Shown: positions 1-6,572 of the stretch, piece after piece
Layout of the letters: each line of letters opens with the position of its first letter
Position numbering within the stretch: position 1 is the stretch's first letter
Source: Rhizobacter sp.
GTDB taxonomy: Bacteria; Pseudomonadota; Gammaproteobacteria; Burkholderiales; Burkholderiaceae_C
NCBI GenBank assembly: GCA_025359585.1
Contig: JANYFX010000161.1
Coordinates: 1-10,707 of the forward strand
Length of the DNA stretch: 10,707 nt
Direction: 5' to 3'
The notes under the pieces: generated by a model
Told to the model about the DNA's origin: nothing
What the model saw: the letters and a program-made list of their open reading frames with translations, nothing else
The model's database searches: none
Translations under genes and position numbers: made by a program

Positions 1-1
1 G

Positions 2-484
2 GAGGCGATGGAGTGCCTGGGTGGCAACGGCTACGTCGAAGAACACGGCGAAGGCTTGATGGCACGCATCTACCGCGAGATGCCGCTGAATTCGATCTGG
101 GAAGGCGCCGGCAACATCATGGCGCTCGACCTGCTGCGCGCCTTGCGCAAGCGCGACGGGCGCCACGCCGACGCGGTGCAGGCACTCGAGTCCGAGCTGA
201 GCCCGGCACGCGGGGCGAATGTGCTGCTCGATCGTTTTGCAGACACGCTGTTCGCCCGCTTCAGCGATGCCACCGACGGCGGCGGCGACGAGGCCGGTGC
301 ACGCCGCCTCGCGCAAGACGTGGCGCTGGCCGTTCAAGCCTCGCTGCTGCGCCGCCACGCGCCCGACTTCGTGTTCGACGCCTTCTGCCGTTCGCGCCTC
401 GCCGGCAGCGGCCCGCAGGTCTTCGGCACGCTTGCTTCGAATGTCGCGTTCGAAAAAATCATTCAGCGTGCGATGCCGCATTGA
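2..484 (+). CDS. Acyl-CoA dehydrogenase, AidB-like, C-terminal part (5' end outside window)
   Basis: This is the last 160 codons of a flavin-dependent acyl-CoA dehydrogenase; the reading frame is open from base 2 and the start lies left of the window. Such enzymes oxidise acyl-CoA thioesters at the alpha-beta bond and pass electrons to ETF in the cytoplasm. The fragment opens with AMECLGGNGYVEE and continues with YREMPLNSIWEGAGNIM, the conserved C-terminal helical-domain signature; the YVEE...YREMP..SIWEG form is that of the AidB/isovaleryl-CoA dehydrogenase branch. The ATG at base 8 is internal methionine, not a start. The gene ends 26 bases before the GST-like gene, on the same strand, so cotranscription is likely. 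The true substrate cannot be read from this fragment, and AidB-like members include proteins induced by alkylation stress as well as catabolic enzymes. Family assignment is firm; the subfamily is less so. Confidence 0.9.
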   Translation, partial: EAMECLGGNGYVEEHGEGLMARIYREMPLNSIWEGAGNIMALDLLRALRKRDGRHADAVQALESELSPARGANVLLDRFADTLFARFSDATDGGGDEAGARRLAQDVALAVQASLLRRHAPDFVFDAFCRSRLAGSGPQVFGTLASNVAFEKIIQRAMPH

Positions 485-510
485 CCTTCATGCCCACCTC
501 TTGAAACACC

Positions 511-1440
511 ATGCCCGAACTGATCCTGCACCACTACGCCATCTCGCCCTTCTCCGAGAAAGTCCGCCTCGTCCTCGGCTTCAAGCGCGTGGCCTGGCGC
601 TCGGTCGACATTCCGGCGATCCTGCCCAAGCCCGACGTGGTGGCGCTGACCGGTGGTTACCGCCGCACGCCGTTCATGCAGATCGGCGCCGACGTGTATT
701 GCGACACCGCGCTGATGTGCCGCGTGATCGAACGGCTGCAGCCCGAGCCCACGCTCTACCCGGGCGCAATCGCCGGCCTCGCCGACATCGTCGCGCAGTG
801 GGCCGACAGTGCGCTGTTCTGGATCGCGGCGCCGTACACGATGCAACCTGCAGGCGCCGTGCACCTGATGCCGGGCTCGACGCTCGACACGCTGAAGGCC
901 TTTGCCGCCGACCGCGCCGCGATGTCGCCGAACCTGAAGCGTGCCACGTTGGCCGACGGCGCGGCCGCCTTGAACGCCTACTTCGCGCGCATCGAGAACA
1001 TGCTTGCCGACGGCCGGCCGTTCCTGCTCGGCACCGCGCCCTGCATCGCCGACTTCTCGACAGCGCAATCGGTCTGGTTCATCAAGCGTGCGCCACCGGT
1101 CGCGGCGGTGCTGGCGCCGTTCACGCGTCTGCAGGCCTGGTACGAACGGGTCATGGCCTTCGGGCACGGCAGTTCGACGCAGATGACAAGCGCACAGGCG
1201 ATCGAAGTCGCGGCGACCGGTTCGCACGCGGCGCTGAGCTTCGAAGCCGAAGCCGGTCTTGAAGAAGGCGACGAAGTCACCGTCACGCCGACCGACTACG
1301 CACACGACGCGGTCGCCGGCCGCCTGGTCGGCCTCGGCCCCGACGAGGTCGTGATCGCACGCAGCGACGAACGCGCCGGCAACTTGCACGTGCACTTCCC
1401 GCGCATCGCTTTCCAGATCAAGAAACAAGCCATTCACTGA
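511..1440 (+). CDS. Glutathione S-transferase family protein with C-terminal extension
   Basis: A 309-residue cytosolic GST-fold protein. The N-terminal thioredoxin-like domain covers about residues 3-80: the beta1-alpha1 turn carries SPFSEKVR (residues 12-19), the cis-proline motif is RRTPF (51-55, Pro54), and Asp65-Thr66 sits where GSTs bind the gamma-glutamyl group of glutathione. An all-helical GST C-terminal domain follows to about residue 210 (ILGTAPCIADFST-like segment around 170-185). Usual GSTs end near 200-230 residues; this one carries about 90 further residues rich in predicted beta strand and acidic residues (from about 220), a domain I do not recognise. The start is the first ATG after the previous stop, with only a weak ribosome site. 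It lies between an acyl-CoA dehydrogenase and an SDR, so a role in detoxifying or isomerising the same substrate, or as a non-enzymatic partner, is inference. Family certain, reaction unknown. Confidence 0.9.
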   Translation: MPELILHHYAISPFSEKVRLVLGFKRVAWRSVDIPAILPKPDVVALTGGYRRTPFMQIGADVYCDTALMCRVIERLQPEPTLYPGAIAGLADIVAQWADSALFWIAAPYTMQPAGAVHLMPGSTLDTLKAFAADRAAMSPNLKRATLADGAAALNAYFARIENMLADGRPFLLGTAPCIADFSTAQSVWFIKRAPPVAAVLAPFTRLQAWYERVMAFGHGSSTQMTSAQAIEVAATGSHAALSFEAEAGLEEGDEVTVTPTDYAHDAVAGRLVGLGPDEVVIARSDERAGNLHVHFPRIAFQIKKQAIH

Positions 1441-1452
1441 CGAGACCACCAC

Positions 1453-2361
1453 ATGAAGAACTTCAAGGGCGGCACCGCCGTCATCACCGGCGCGGGTTCG
1501 GGTTTCGGCCTGGAAGCCTCGCGCATCGCCGCCAGGCTGGGCATGAACCTCGTGATGGCCGACGTGCAGCAAGACGCGCTCGACAAGGCCGTGGCCGAGA
1601 TCGAAGCCCTCGGTGCGCAGGTGCTGCCGTTCCGGCTCGACGTGTCCAAAGCGGCCGAAGTCGAAGCGCTGGGCGCCGCCACCCTCCAGCGTTTCGGTGC
1701 ACCGAACTTCGTCTTCAACAACGCCGGCGTCGGTGCCGGTGGCCTGATCTGGGAGACGACGCTGAAAGACTGGGAGTGGGTCGTCGGCGTCAACCTGATG
1801 GGCGTGGCGCACGGCATTCGTGTCTTCACGCCGATGATGCTGGCAGCGGCCGCCAAAGATCCGGCCTATGAAGGCCACATCGTCAACACCGCGTCGATGG
1901 CCGGGCTGCTGAACGCCCCCAACATGGGCGTCTACAACGCGACCAAGAGCGCGGTGGTGGCGATGAGCGAAACGCTGTACCAGGACCTGCGTCTCGTCAC
2001 CGACCAGATCAGCGCTTCGGTGCTGTGCCCGTTCTTCGTGCCGACCGGCATCACGCAGAGCCACCGCAACCGGCCGGCCGAGATGCTCGAAGACCGCAAG
2101 CCGACCCGCAGCCAGATGATCGGCCAGGCCATGAGCGACAAGGCAGTGAGCAGCGGCAGGGTCACGGCGGCGCAAGTGGCGCAGTTCGTGTTCGACGCGC
2201 TGGCCGAAGACCGCTTCTACATCTACAGCCACCCCAAGTCGCTGGCCAGCGTGCAGGTGCGGCTCGAAGACATCATGACGCCGCGCAACCCGACCGACCC
2301 GTTCGCGCACAAGCCCGAGATCGGCGAGGCGCTGCGGGCGCAGTTGCGCGCGGCCGATTGA
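1453..2361 (+). CDS. SDR family NAD(P)-dependent oxidoreductase
   Basis: A 302-residue classical short-chain dehydrogenase/reductase that interconverts a hydroxyl and a carbonyl group. The Rossmann glycine motif is TGAGSGFG (residues 12-19). Asp37 at the end of the second strand (VMADV) suggests a preference for NAD(H) over NADP(H). NNAG is at 89-92, and the catalytic tetrad is visible as Asn114 (GVNLMG), Ser148 (NTASMAG), Tyr161 and Lys165 (YNATK). The length exceeds the usual 250 because of an extra loop and helix region at about 203-232 and a C-terminal tail. The start ATG is 12 bases after the GST-like stop, with a weak GAG upstream. Operon position after an acyl-CoA dehydrogenase suggests oxidation or reduction of a beta-hydroxy or alcohol intermediate, which is inference. 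No defects are seen. Confidence 0.93.
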   Translation: MKNFKGGTAVITGAGSGFGLEASRIAARLGMNLVMADVQQDALDKAVAEIEALGAQVLPFRLDVSKAAEVEALGAATLQRFGAPNFVFNNAGVGAGGLIWETTLKDWEWVVGVNLMGVAHGIRVFTPMMLAAAAKDPAYEGHIVNTASMAGLLNAPNMGVYNATKSAVVAMSETLYQDLRLVTDQISASVLCPFFVPTGITQSHRNRPAEMLEDRKPTRSQMIGQAMSDKAVSSGRVTAAQVAQFVFDALAEDRFYIYSHPKSLASVQVRLEDIMTPRNPTDPFAHKPEIGEALRAQLRAAD

Positions 2362-2371
2362 GGCAGCGGGC

Positions 2372-2857
2372 ATGTCGGAGCCATTGCCGGGCCGCCGCGC
2401 AGACATCGAGCCCTTCTGGCTCGCTTACCAAACCGCGTGCAGCGTCAAGGTCGAAGGCTTTTCGGCGAGCGCGCTGGGGCACAGCCGCGAACTCGCCGAC
2501 ACCCTCGCCGAGCTGATTCTTTCCGGGGTCAAGCGCGCCCACGCGACGCTGCTGCGTGATTTCGAGAAAGATCTCGAGCCCTTGCCGCAGCCCGGTGAGC
2601 ACCTCGTCGTGCTCGACGGCGAAGGCACGGCGCGCGCCATCGTGCGCTGCACGCACGTCGAGAAGCGCCTGTTCAACCAGATCGATGACACCTTCGCCTT
2701 CGAAGCCGGCGAGGGCGACCTCACGCTGCGCTGGTGGCTCACCGCACACCGGCAAGACTTCGCCGAGCGTGGCGAGGCCGAAGGCTTCGAGGTCAGTGAA
2801 CGAACCGAACTCGTGCTCGAACATTTCGAACTGGTGTGGCCCGTGGCCACGGTGTGA
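2372..2857 (+). CDS. ASCH domain-containing protein (YhfF-like)
   Basis: A 161-residue protein built around a single ASCH domain, a PUA-related beta-barrel fold thought to bind RNA or modified nucleosides. Visible family features are the N-terminal FWLAYQ segment, the FSASALGHSRELADTLAELI stretch (about 30-49), VKRAHATLL (53-61), PGEHLVVLDGEGTARAIVRC (about 75-94), and the acidic EAGEGDLTLRWWL block (about 111-123) typical of this group, ending in FELVWPV. Length matches the family (about 140-170). It starts 10 bases after the SDR stop, so it is probably the last gene of the same transcript, although its activity has no obvious link with the upstream enzymes. The start ATG has AGCGGG a few bases upstream. 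No transmembrane segment or signal peptide is visible. Its specific ligand is unknown. Confidence 0.88.
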   Translation: MSEPLPGRRADIEPFWLAYQTACSVKVEGFSASALGHSRELADTLAELILSGVKRAHATLLRDFEKDLEPLPQPGEHLVVLDGEGTARAIVRCTHVEKRLFNQIDDTFAFEAGEGDLTLRWWLTAHRQDFAERGEAEGFEVSERTELVLEHFELVWPVATV

Positions 2858-2882
2858 GGGTCGGGCGCAAGAGGGCGTCGAG

Positions 2883-2904
2883 ACGCTGCGAATTCATGCA
2901 GCGT
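2883..2904 (+). terminator. Possible weak hairpin terminator after the four-gene run
   Basis: A perfect 7-base-pair inverted repeat, ACGCTGC then 8 bases then GCAGCGT, lies 26-47 bases past the ASCH stop codon. It may end or stabilise the upstream transcript. There is no T-tract after it, so it is not a classical intrinsic terminator. A competing shorter stem, GCGTC-GA-GACGC, begins at 2875. Confidence 0.3.
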
Positions 2905-3050
2905 GCGCGCCTTGCCGTGCGGGGCACCCGATGGGCGATCCGCAGCCGCAGACTGTGTCGTGTCAGTTCTGAAATGTGACGCAGCCGACAGCATGCTTCT
3001 GGCGATGGATTTGCATGCGTTACCCTGTGGCCCCACAAACGGAGAAAACA

Positions 3051-3209
3051 ATGGCCATTCAGGCGCAACGCAATCGGGCAAGACTTCACGTCCTCCGAGA
3101 CAATGTTCAACGCGCCAAACGCGATGTGAAACGCAAGCTGCCAGGTGCGGCCGAGCGGCTCAAGGCGCATCGTGCAACACGGCTCGCCTACGCAGAAAAC
3201 GGAAAGTAG
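3051..3209 (+). CDS. Small highly basic hypothetical protein (52 residues)
   Basis: A 52-codon ORF that I do not recognise. In its favour are a good ribosome binding site (GGAG at 3041-3044, six bases before ATG) and an A-rich start. The product is strikingly basic and probably helical: it begins MAIQAQRNRARLHVLRDNVQ, continues with RAKRDVKRKL and ends RATRLAYAENGK; roughly a third of residues are Arg, Lys or His against very few acidic ones. No cysteine, signal peptide or transmembrane segment is present. A GTG 75 bases upstream in the same frame is a possible alternative start but has no ribosome site. It stands alone between the ASCH gene and a gene-poor stretch, with its own apparent leader. 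A small RNA- or DNA-binding protein is a possible reading from charge alone; no function can be claimed. Confidence 0.55.
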   Translation: MAIQAQRNRARLHVLRDNVQRAKRDVKRKLPGAAERLKAHRATRLAYAENGK

Positions 3210-3416
3210 AGCTTCGAATGGCGAGGCCGTCTGCGTTCGTGGCTTGCCTGCGGGCGCCTGCCGGCCTCGAACGCCGGGCATCAGAAGGCCGCTGCGCAGT
3301 GCCCCCACGGCAAGTGCGCCTGTCGGCGTGAACCGCATGGCCGTGGTGCAAGCAAGAGTTGTCGGCTTCACCGCGGCCGCGCGCGCTTGTGGAAGCGCAG
3401 CGCTGAGGATGACGCT
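3210..3416. other. Gene-free stretch, nothing recognised
   Basis: No ORF here has a convincing start, ribosome site or recognisable protein signature on either strand. Together with the decayed VOC gene and the bases up to 3800 it forms about 590 bases without an intact gene, unusual against the tight packing elsewhere in the window. Confidence 0.5.
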
Positions 3417-3631
3417 TCAGCTCTGTTGATCAGCGGGCGGAATTGCCGCCGGATCCATCCAGAACGATCCCCACAGGTGCCCGTCGGGGTCGAAGAGGTC
3501 GCGGCTGTCCAGCGCCAGCGAGAGCATCGTCCCGCTCGTCCCGGCGGGCGGGAACAGCCGCTGGCCGCGACGCAGTCATGGCCGCACATATTCGAGCTCG
3601 TCAGCACGAAAGCCACGCCGTCCGGCGTCAT
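3417..3631 (-). pseudogene. Decayed VOC/glyoxalase-like gene (3' remnant)
   Basis: Reading the minus strand into the stop at 3417-3419 gives TMLSLALDSRD followed directly by LFDPDGHLWGSFWMDPAAI. Both blocks are typical of the small VOC (vicinal oxygen chelate) glyoxalase/bleomycin-resistance-like proteins, in which an LSLxxDSR strand and the C-terminal DPDGHxWxxxWMDPAA motif are normally separated by some 30-40 residues. That middle part, including the usual GFMY-like segment, is missing, so an internal deletion is inferred. The frame is closed by TGA at 3576-3578 and no start codon with a ribosome site lies between; further upstream the possible N-terminal piece (MTPDGVAFVLTSSNM, starting 3631) is in another frame and is doubtful. 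The 52-codon readable remnant is 3417-3575. It lies downstream of the DUF1223 gene on the same strand. Probably non-functional. Confidence 0.7.
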
Positions 3632-3800
3632 CCTCAGTTCCTACAAGGTTGCCGGGCCTTTGAAAACCGGACAGGCAGACAAGCGGAACACGCGCAACGC
3701 CAAAGAGCGACAGGTGCCGTTCGGGTTCGGGCCGATGGCAATCGTTCCGTCGAGGGACGAGCAAAGGGTTGGCCTCTGGCGGGCCACTCGGGCGACCGGC
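3632..3800. other. Gene-free stretch, possible further pseudogene debris
   Basis: Between the VOC remnant and the DUF1223 stop I find no intact gene or clear terminator. Minus-strand frames show short open stretches without a recognisable signature; these may be the eroded 5' part of the VOC gene but I cannot show it. Confidence 0.4.
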
Positions 3801-4568
3801 TCAGCAACCAAGCTTGAGCGCCTGCACCGGGCGGCCGCTGTCGGCGTCGACGATCACGAGGTTGACGGTTCTGGCATGCGCTGAATCGGCATCGGCTGCC
3901 ACATCGAACGCCAGCACGGCGGGTGTGTCGCGTGCCGCGTTCCACGCCACCACCGGCCGGTACTCGCGCACCACGTAGTCGTGCTTGAGCGTCGCACCGT
4001 CGTTCTCGCCGGCCTTCACAGCGCTGACATGGCCCTGTTCCGTCACCGCCCAGTAAGCGGCCAGCCGCGCCGGCGCGCCAGTGGCAGCGGCCACGCTGGC
4101 GGTGAAGTGTTTGCCGTCGCGTGCCAGGCTCACCTCGACGTTCGATGCGGGCCGGCCCTTGGCCGACAGCGGCGCGGCGATGCGGCTCCATTCCGGCCGA
4201 TCGGCACCGTCGACGATCACCTGCGGCGTGTAGCTGAAACGCGCACCGCTGCTGCGCTGCGACTGGGCCTGGCGCTGCGTGTAGTCGGCGCTGGCGAAGC
4301 GGTCTTTCCAGCCCAGCCGGTCCCAGTAGTCGACATGGAAGGCGAGTGCCACGACGCCCGGGTCGGCTTTCAGGCGCGACAGCCATTGGTCGGCCGGCGG
4401 GCAGGAACTGCAACCTTCGGAGGTGTAGAGCTCGACCACCGGGGTGACACCCGGCCCGCTGCGCGCGCTGCAGGTGCCGGCTGCTTGTGTCTGTGTGGCG
4501 GTGAGAACGATCAGGCCGAACAGGGCTGTGGCCTGCATCGCGCTGCGCCTGCGGGGTGGGACGGACAT
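3801..4568 (-). CDS. DUF1223 domain-containing exported protein
   Basis: A 255-residue protein of the DUF1223 family, a thioredoxin-like fold group of unknown function. The N-terminus has an RRR stretch and a hydrophobic core (ALFGLIVLTA, 15-24) ending in TQA-AGTC, a likely signal peptide cleaved near residue 29-30, so it should act in the periplasm. The family hallmark ELYTSEGCSSCPPAD (46-60) carries the CxxC pair Cys53/Cys56, followed by the FHVDYWDRLGWKD segment (about 89-101). The length is typical. I chose the ATG at 4568 because GGAG lies six bases upstream; an ATG ten codons earlier (4598) has no such site and would spoil the signal peptide. It is transcribed divergently from the flavoprotein gene. 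The CxxC suggests redox chemistry, but no activity is established for the family. Confidence 0.9.
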   Translation of the reverse strand: MSVPPRRRSAMQATALFGLIVLTATQTQAAGTCSARSGPGVTPVVELYTSEGCSSCPPADQWLSRLKADPGVVALAFHVDYWDRLGWKDRFASADYTQRQAQSQRSSGARFSYTPQVIVDGADRPEWSRIAAPLSAKGRPASNVEVSLARDGKHFTASVAAATGAPARLAAYWAVTEQGHVSAVKAGENDGATLKHDYVVREYRPVVAWNAARDTPAVLAFDVAADADSAHARTVNLVIVDADSGRPVQALKLGC

Positions 4569-4676
4569 GGTCTGCTCCAGCGGGAGTGGTGAATGCATTT
4601 TGTCGCTTCGCCGCCAATCTTCTTACCGGAAGCGGTGTGCCACACTGCGCCGCCTTTCGCCCCTGCCTCGTCTTCC
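4569..4676. promoter_or_regulatory. Divergent intergenic region with CACACTGCGCCGC element
   Basis: This 108-base gap must hold the promoters of both divergent genes. On the plus strand CACACTGCGCCGC (4641-4653) begins 36 bases before the flavoprotein ATG; a near-identical copy lies upstream of tex. CACACT is a plausible weak -10 hexamer; no good -35 is visible. On the minus strand the DUF1223 ribosome site is GGAG, read from 4575-4578. Confidence 0.35.
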
Positions 4677-5969
4677 ATGTCCTCGCACTCATCCCTTCAA
4701 CGAAGTGTTGCCATCGTCGGCGGCGGGCCTGCCGGCCTGATGGCCGCCGAAGTGCTGGCCGCGGCCGGTGCCAGCGTCGATCTGTTCGACGCCATGCCTT
4801 CGGTCGGCCGCAAGTTCCTGCTCGCCGGCAAGGGCGGTTTGAACCTGACGCACAACGAAGACTTCGAGGACTTTGCCGCTCGTTATGCCGAGCGCCGAAG
4901 CGAGATCGAGCCGATGTTGCGCCCGTTCGGCGCTGCGCACCTCAGGGCGTGGGCGCTGGCACTCGGTGTGAACACCTTCGTCGGCAGTTCGGGTCGCGTG
5001 TTCCCGGTCGACATGAAGGCGGCACCGCTGCTGCGCGCCTGGTTGCACCGGCTGCGGACCGCTGGTGTGCGCTTTCACATGCGGCACCGCTGGGCAGGTT
5101 GGGGGCCGGCCGAGGGTGGGCGCCAGTCGATGCGCTTCGATGCGCCTTCCGGTGCGATCGTGAAGCCCTTCGATGCGGTCGTGCTGGCGCTCGGGGGAGG
5201 CAGCTGGTCCCGGCTCGGCTCCGACGGGGCCTGGGTGCCGCTGCTCGCCGAGCGCGGCGTGGACGTGGCGCCGTTGCAGCCTTCGAACTGCGGCTTCGAC
5301 GCGGGCCGCAGCGCGACAGATGGCGACTTGACCAGCGGCTGGACCGAGCACTTTCGCAGCCGCTTCGCCGGCCATCCGATGAAGACGGTGGCGCTCTCGA
5401 TTCGCGCGCCCGATGGAACGCTCGTCGAGCGGGCAGGCGAGTTCGTCGTCACCGAAGGCGGCGTCGAAGGCAGCCTCGTCTACGCGTTCTCGGCCATCGC
5501 ACGCGAACAGATCGCAGCGAACGGCCACGTGCTCGTGCACATCGACCTGCTGCCCGGCCGCAGCGCCGAATTCGTGCAGGCTGAAGTGGCGCGTGCGCGC
5601 GGGCCGCGTTCGCTGGCCACGCACCTGAAGAGCCGGCTCGGCATCGATGGGGTGAAGGCCGCGCTGCTGTACGAACTGCTGCCGCCCGAGGTGATTGCCG
5701 ACGCGGCGCGGCTCGCCGCTGCGATCAAACATTTGCCTCTGCCGCTGCTGGCCGCGCGGCCGCTCGACGAGGCCATCAGCAGCGCCGGTGGTGTGTGCTT
5801 CGAAGCGCTCGACGAGGGCCTGATGCTGTGCGCCGTGCCCGGCGTGTTCTGCGCTGGCGAGATGCTGGACTGGGAAGCGCCGACCGGGGGTTATCTGCTC
5901 ACGGCCTGCTTTGCCAGTGGCGTGGCGGCGGCGAACGGCGTGGTGAAGCACCTGTCGATGGGCCGCTGA
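4677..5969 (+). CDS. NAD(P)/FAD-dependent oxidoreductase, TIGR03862/HI0933-like flavoprotein
   Basis: A 430-residue cytoplasmic flavoprotein of the HI0933/BaiN-like group; the wording of the motifs fits the TIGR03862 (PP_4765-type) branch. The FAD-binding Rossmann motif is VAIVGGGPAGLMAAE (11-25) with an acidic residue ending strand 2 (LFDAM). The family signature GRKFLLAGKGGLNLTH follows at 44-59 (many relatives read GRK.L.SG.GRCN.TN). A VVLALGGGSWSRLGSDG segment and the C-terminal FAD-closing block GVFCAGEMLDWEAPTGGYLL (389-408) complete the fold; length is normal. I chose ATG 4677 because the Rossmann motif then starts at residue 11; an upstream in-frame ATG (4593) adds 28 residues unlike the family and overlaps the promoter region. 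Known relatives reduce steroids or flavin-linked substrates, but the reaction of this branch is not established. Confidence 0.9.
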   Translation: MSSHSSLQRSVAIVGGGPAGLMAAEVLAAAGASVDLFDAMPSVGRKFLLAGKGGLNLTHNEDFEDFAARYAERRSEIEPMLRPFGAAHLRAWALALGVNTFVGSSGRVFPVDMKAAPLLRAWLHRLRTAGVRFHMRHRWAGWGPAEGGRQSMRFDAPSGAIVKPFDAVVLALGGGSWSRLGSDGAWVPLLAERGVDVAPLQPSNCGFDAGRSATDGDLTSGWTEHFRSRFAGHPMKTVALSIRAPDGTLVERAGEFVVTEGGVEGSLVYAFSAIAREQIAANGHVLVHIDLLPGRSAEFVQAEVARARGPRSLATHLKSRLGIDGVKAALLYELLPPEVIADAARLAAAIKHLPLPLLAARPLDEAISSAGGVCFEALDEGLMLCAVPGVFCAGEMLDWEAPTGGYLLTACFASGVAAANGVVKHLSMGR

Positions 5970-5992
5970 CGGGCGGGACCTGTCCTACACGC

Positions 5993-6006
5993 GCTCGGGC
6001 GCGAGC
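5993..6006 (+). terminator. Short GC hairpin after the flavoprotein gene
   Basis: GCTCG, a four-base loop and CGAGC form a 5-base-pair stem starting 24 bases past the flavoprotein stop. No T-tract follows, so terminator activity is doubtful. Confidence 0.2.
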
Positions 6007-6052
6007 CGGCTTCGAACGCGGTGCTGTCCGACGCGGCTGCCGTGGTGCGCGA

Positions 6053-6077
6053 CCTAGAGTGACTCATCGATCACTCT
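6053..6077 (+). promoter_or_regulatory. Promoter/operator-like site: CCTAGAGT overlapping a perfect inverted repeat
   Basis: A perfect inverted repeat, AGAGTGA (6056-6062), eight bases, then TCACTCT (6071-6077), ends 15 bases before the ATG of the small exported protein. It overlaps CCTAGAGT (6053-6060), whose TAGAGT is a possible -10 hexamer; the same octamer lies before the patatin-like gene. Half-site length and spacing would suit a dimeric repressor, or a leader hairpin. Which of these is true cannot be read from the sequence. Confidence 0.4.
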
Positions 6078-6092
6078 TTGACAGGACGCGCC

Positions 6093-6542
6093 ATGAACAC
6101 TCTTCACACACGCCACGATTCGCTGCTCGGCCTGGGCGGCCTGTTCGTCGCAGGCGCCTTGCTGAGCTTCTCGGCACTTGCAGCCACGCCGGCGCCGACG
6201 CCGAGCGCACAGGCTGCCGAGATCAACGCCAAGTTCGAGCAAGACAAGGCGAACTGCCTGGCGACCAAGGCCGGCGCAGAGCGCACGGTGTGCCTGAATC
6301 AGGCGACCCGCGCCCGCACCTCCGCCCGCAACGCACCGATCTACGACGACGCGACCTACCGCCACAACAAGTTCGACCGTTGCCGCGTGTTGAGCGGCGA
6401 CGAAGCGCGCGACTGTTTCGCCCGCATGAAGGGCGAGGGCACGACCAGCGGCAGCGTCGAGGGCGGTGGCATCTACCGCGAGAAGGTGACGATCGAGGTC
6501 GGGGCTGTCCCCACGCCGACACCGGCTGCCTCCGCGCCTTGA
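6093..6542 (+). CDS. Small exported four-cysteine protein of unknown function
   Basis: A 149-residue protein that I cannot name. It has a clear signal peptide (hydrophobic LLGLGGLFVAGALLSFSALA, 11-30, then AT), a Pro/Ala/Thr spacer, and a mature region of about 115 residues with exactly four cysteines: Cys55, Cys67, Cys97 and Cys108, in two pairs of similar spacing (11 and 10 residues between), suggesting two disulfides in the periplasm. The mature part is charged and includes EINAKFEQDKANCLA, ARTSARNAPIYDD and a Gly/Ser-rich stretch around 114-127; the tail is again Pro/Thr/Ala-rich. The chosen ATG has AGGA six bases upstream; a TTG five codons earlier lacks a site and would put the ribosome site inside the gene. 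It stands alone with its own leader. Coding status is likely from composition and signal peptide; function is unknown. Confidence 0.8.
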   Translation: MNTLHTRHDSLLGLGGLFVAGALLSFSALAATPAPTPSAQAAEINAKFEQDKANCLATKAGAERTVCLNQATRARTSARNAPIYDDATYRHNKFDRCRVLSGDEARDCFARMKGEGTTSGSVEGGGIYREKVTIEVGAVPTPTPAASAP

Positions 6543-6554
6543 GCCCCGAGGGGC
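6543..6554 (+). terminator. Weak GC hairpin after the small exported protein
   Basis: GCCC-CGAG-GGGC directly follows the stop codon. It is short and lacks a T-tract; it may only be a GC-rich coincidence. Confidence 0.2.
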
Positions 6555-6572
6555 GGGCCGCGGGGCCTGTGG

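Noticed and set aside
463..2406. Long minus-strand ORF (647 codons) across the GST-like and SDR genes
   Set aside because: Its translation is rich in Arg, His and Gly with no recognisable motif, and it lies antisense to two genes with complete family signatures; it is a high-GC shadow frame.
4593..4676. 28-residue N-terminal extension of the flavoprotein
   Set aside because: It would overlap the divergent promoter region and adds residues unlike the family; ATG 4677 places the Rossmann motif at the usual distance.
3634..4692. Minus-strand ORF (352 codons) overlapping DUF1223 in another frame
   Set aside because: The DUF1223 frame carries a signal peptide and the CSSC motif; this frame carries neither.
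4689..5951. Minus-strand ORF (420 codons) opposite the flavoprotein gene
   Set aside because: Antisense shadow of a gene with clear FAD motifs; no ribosome site or known signature.
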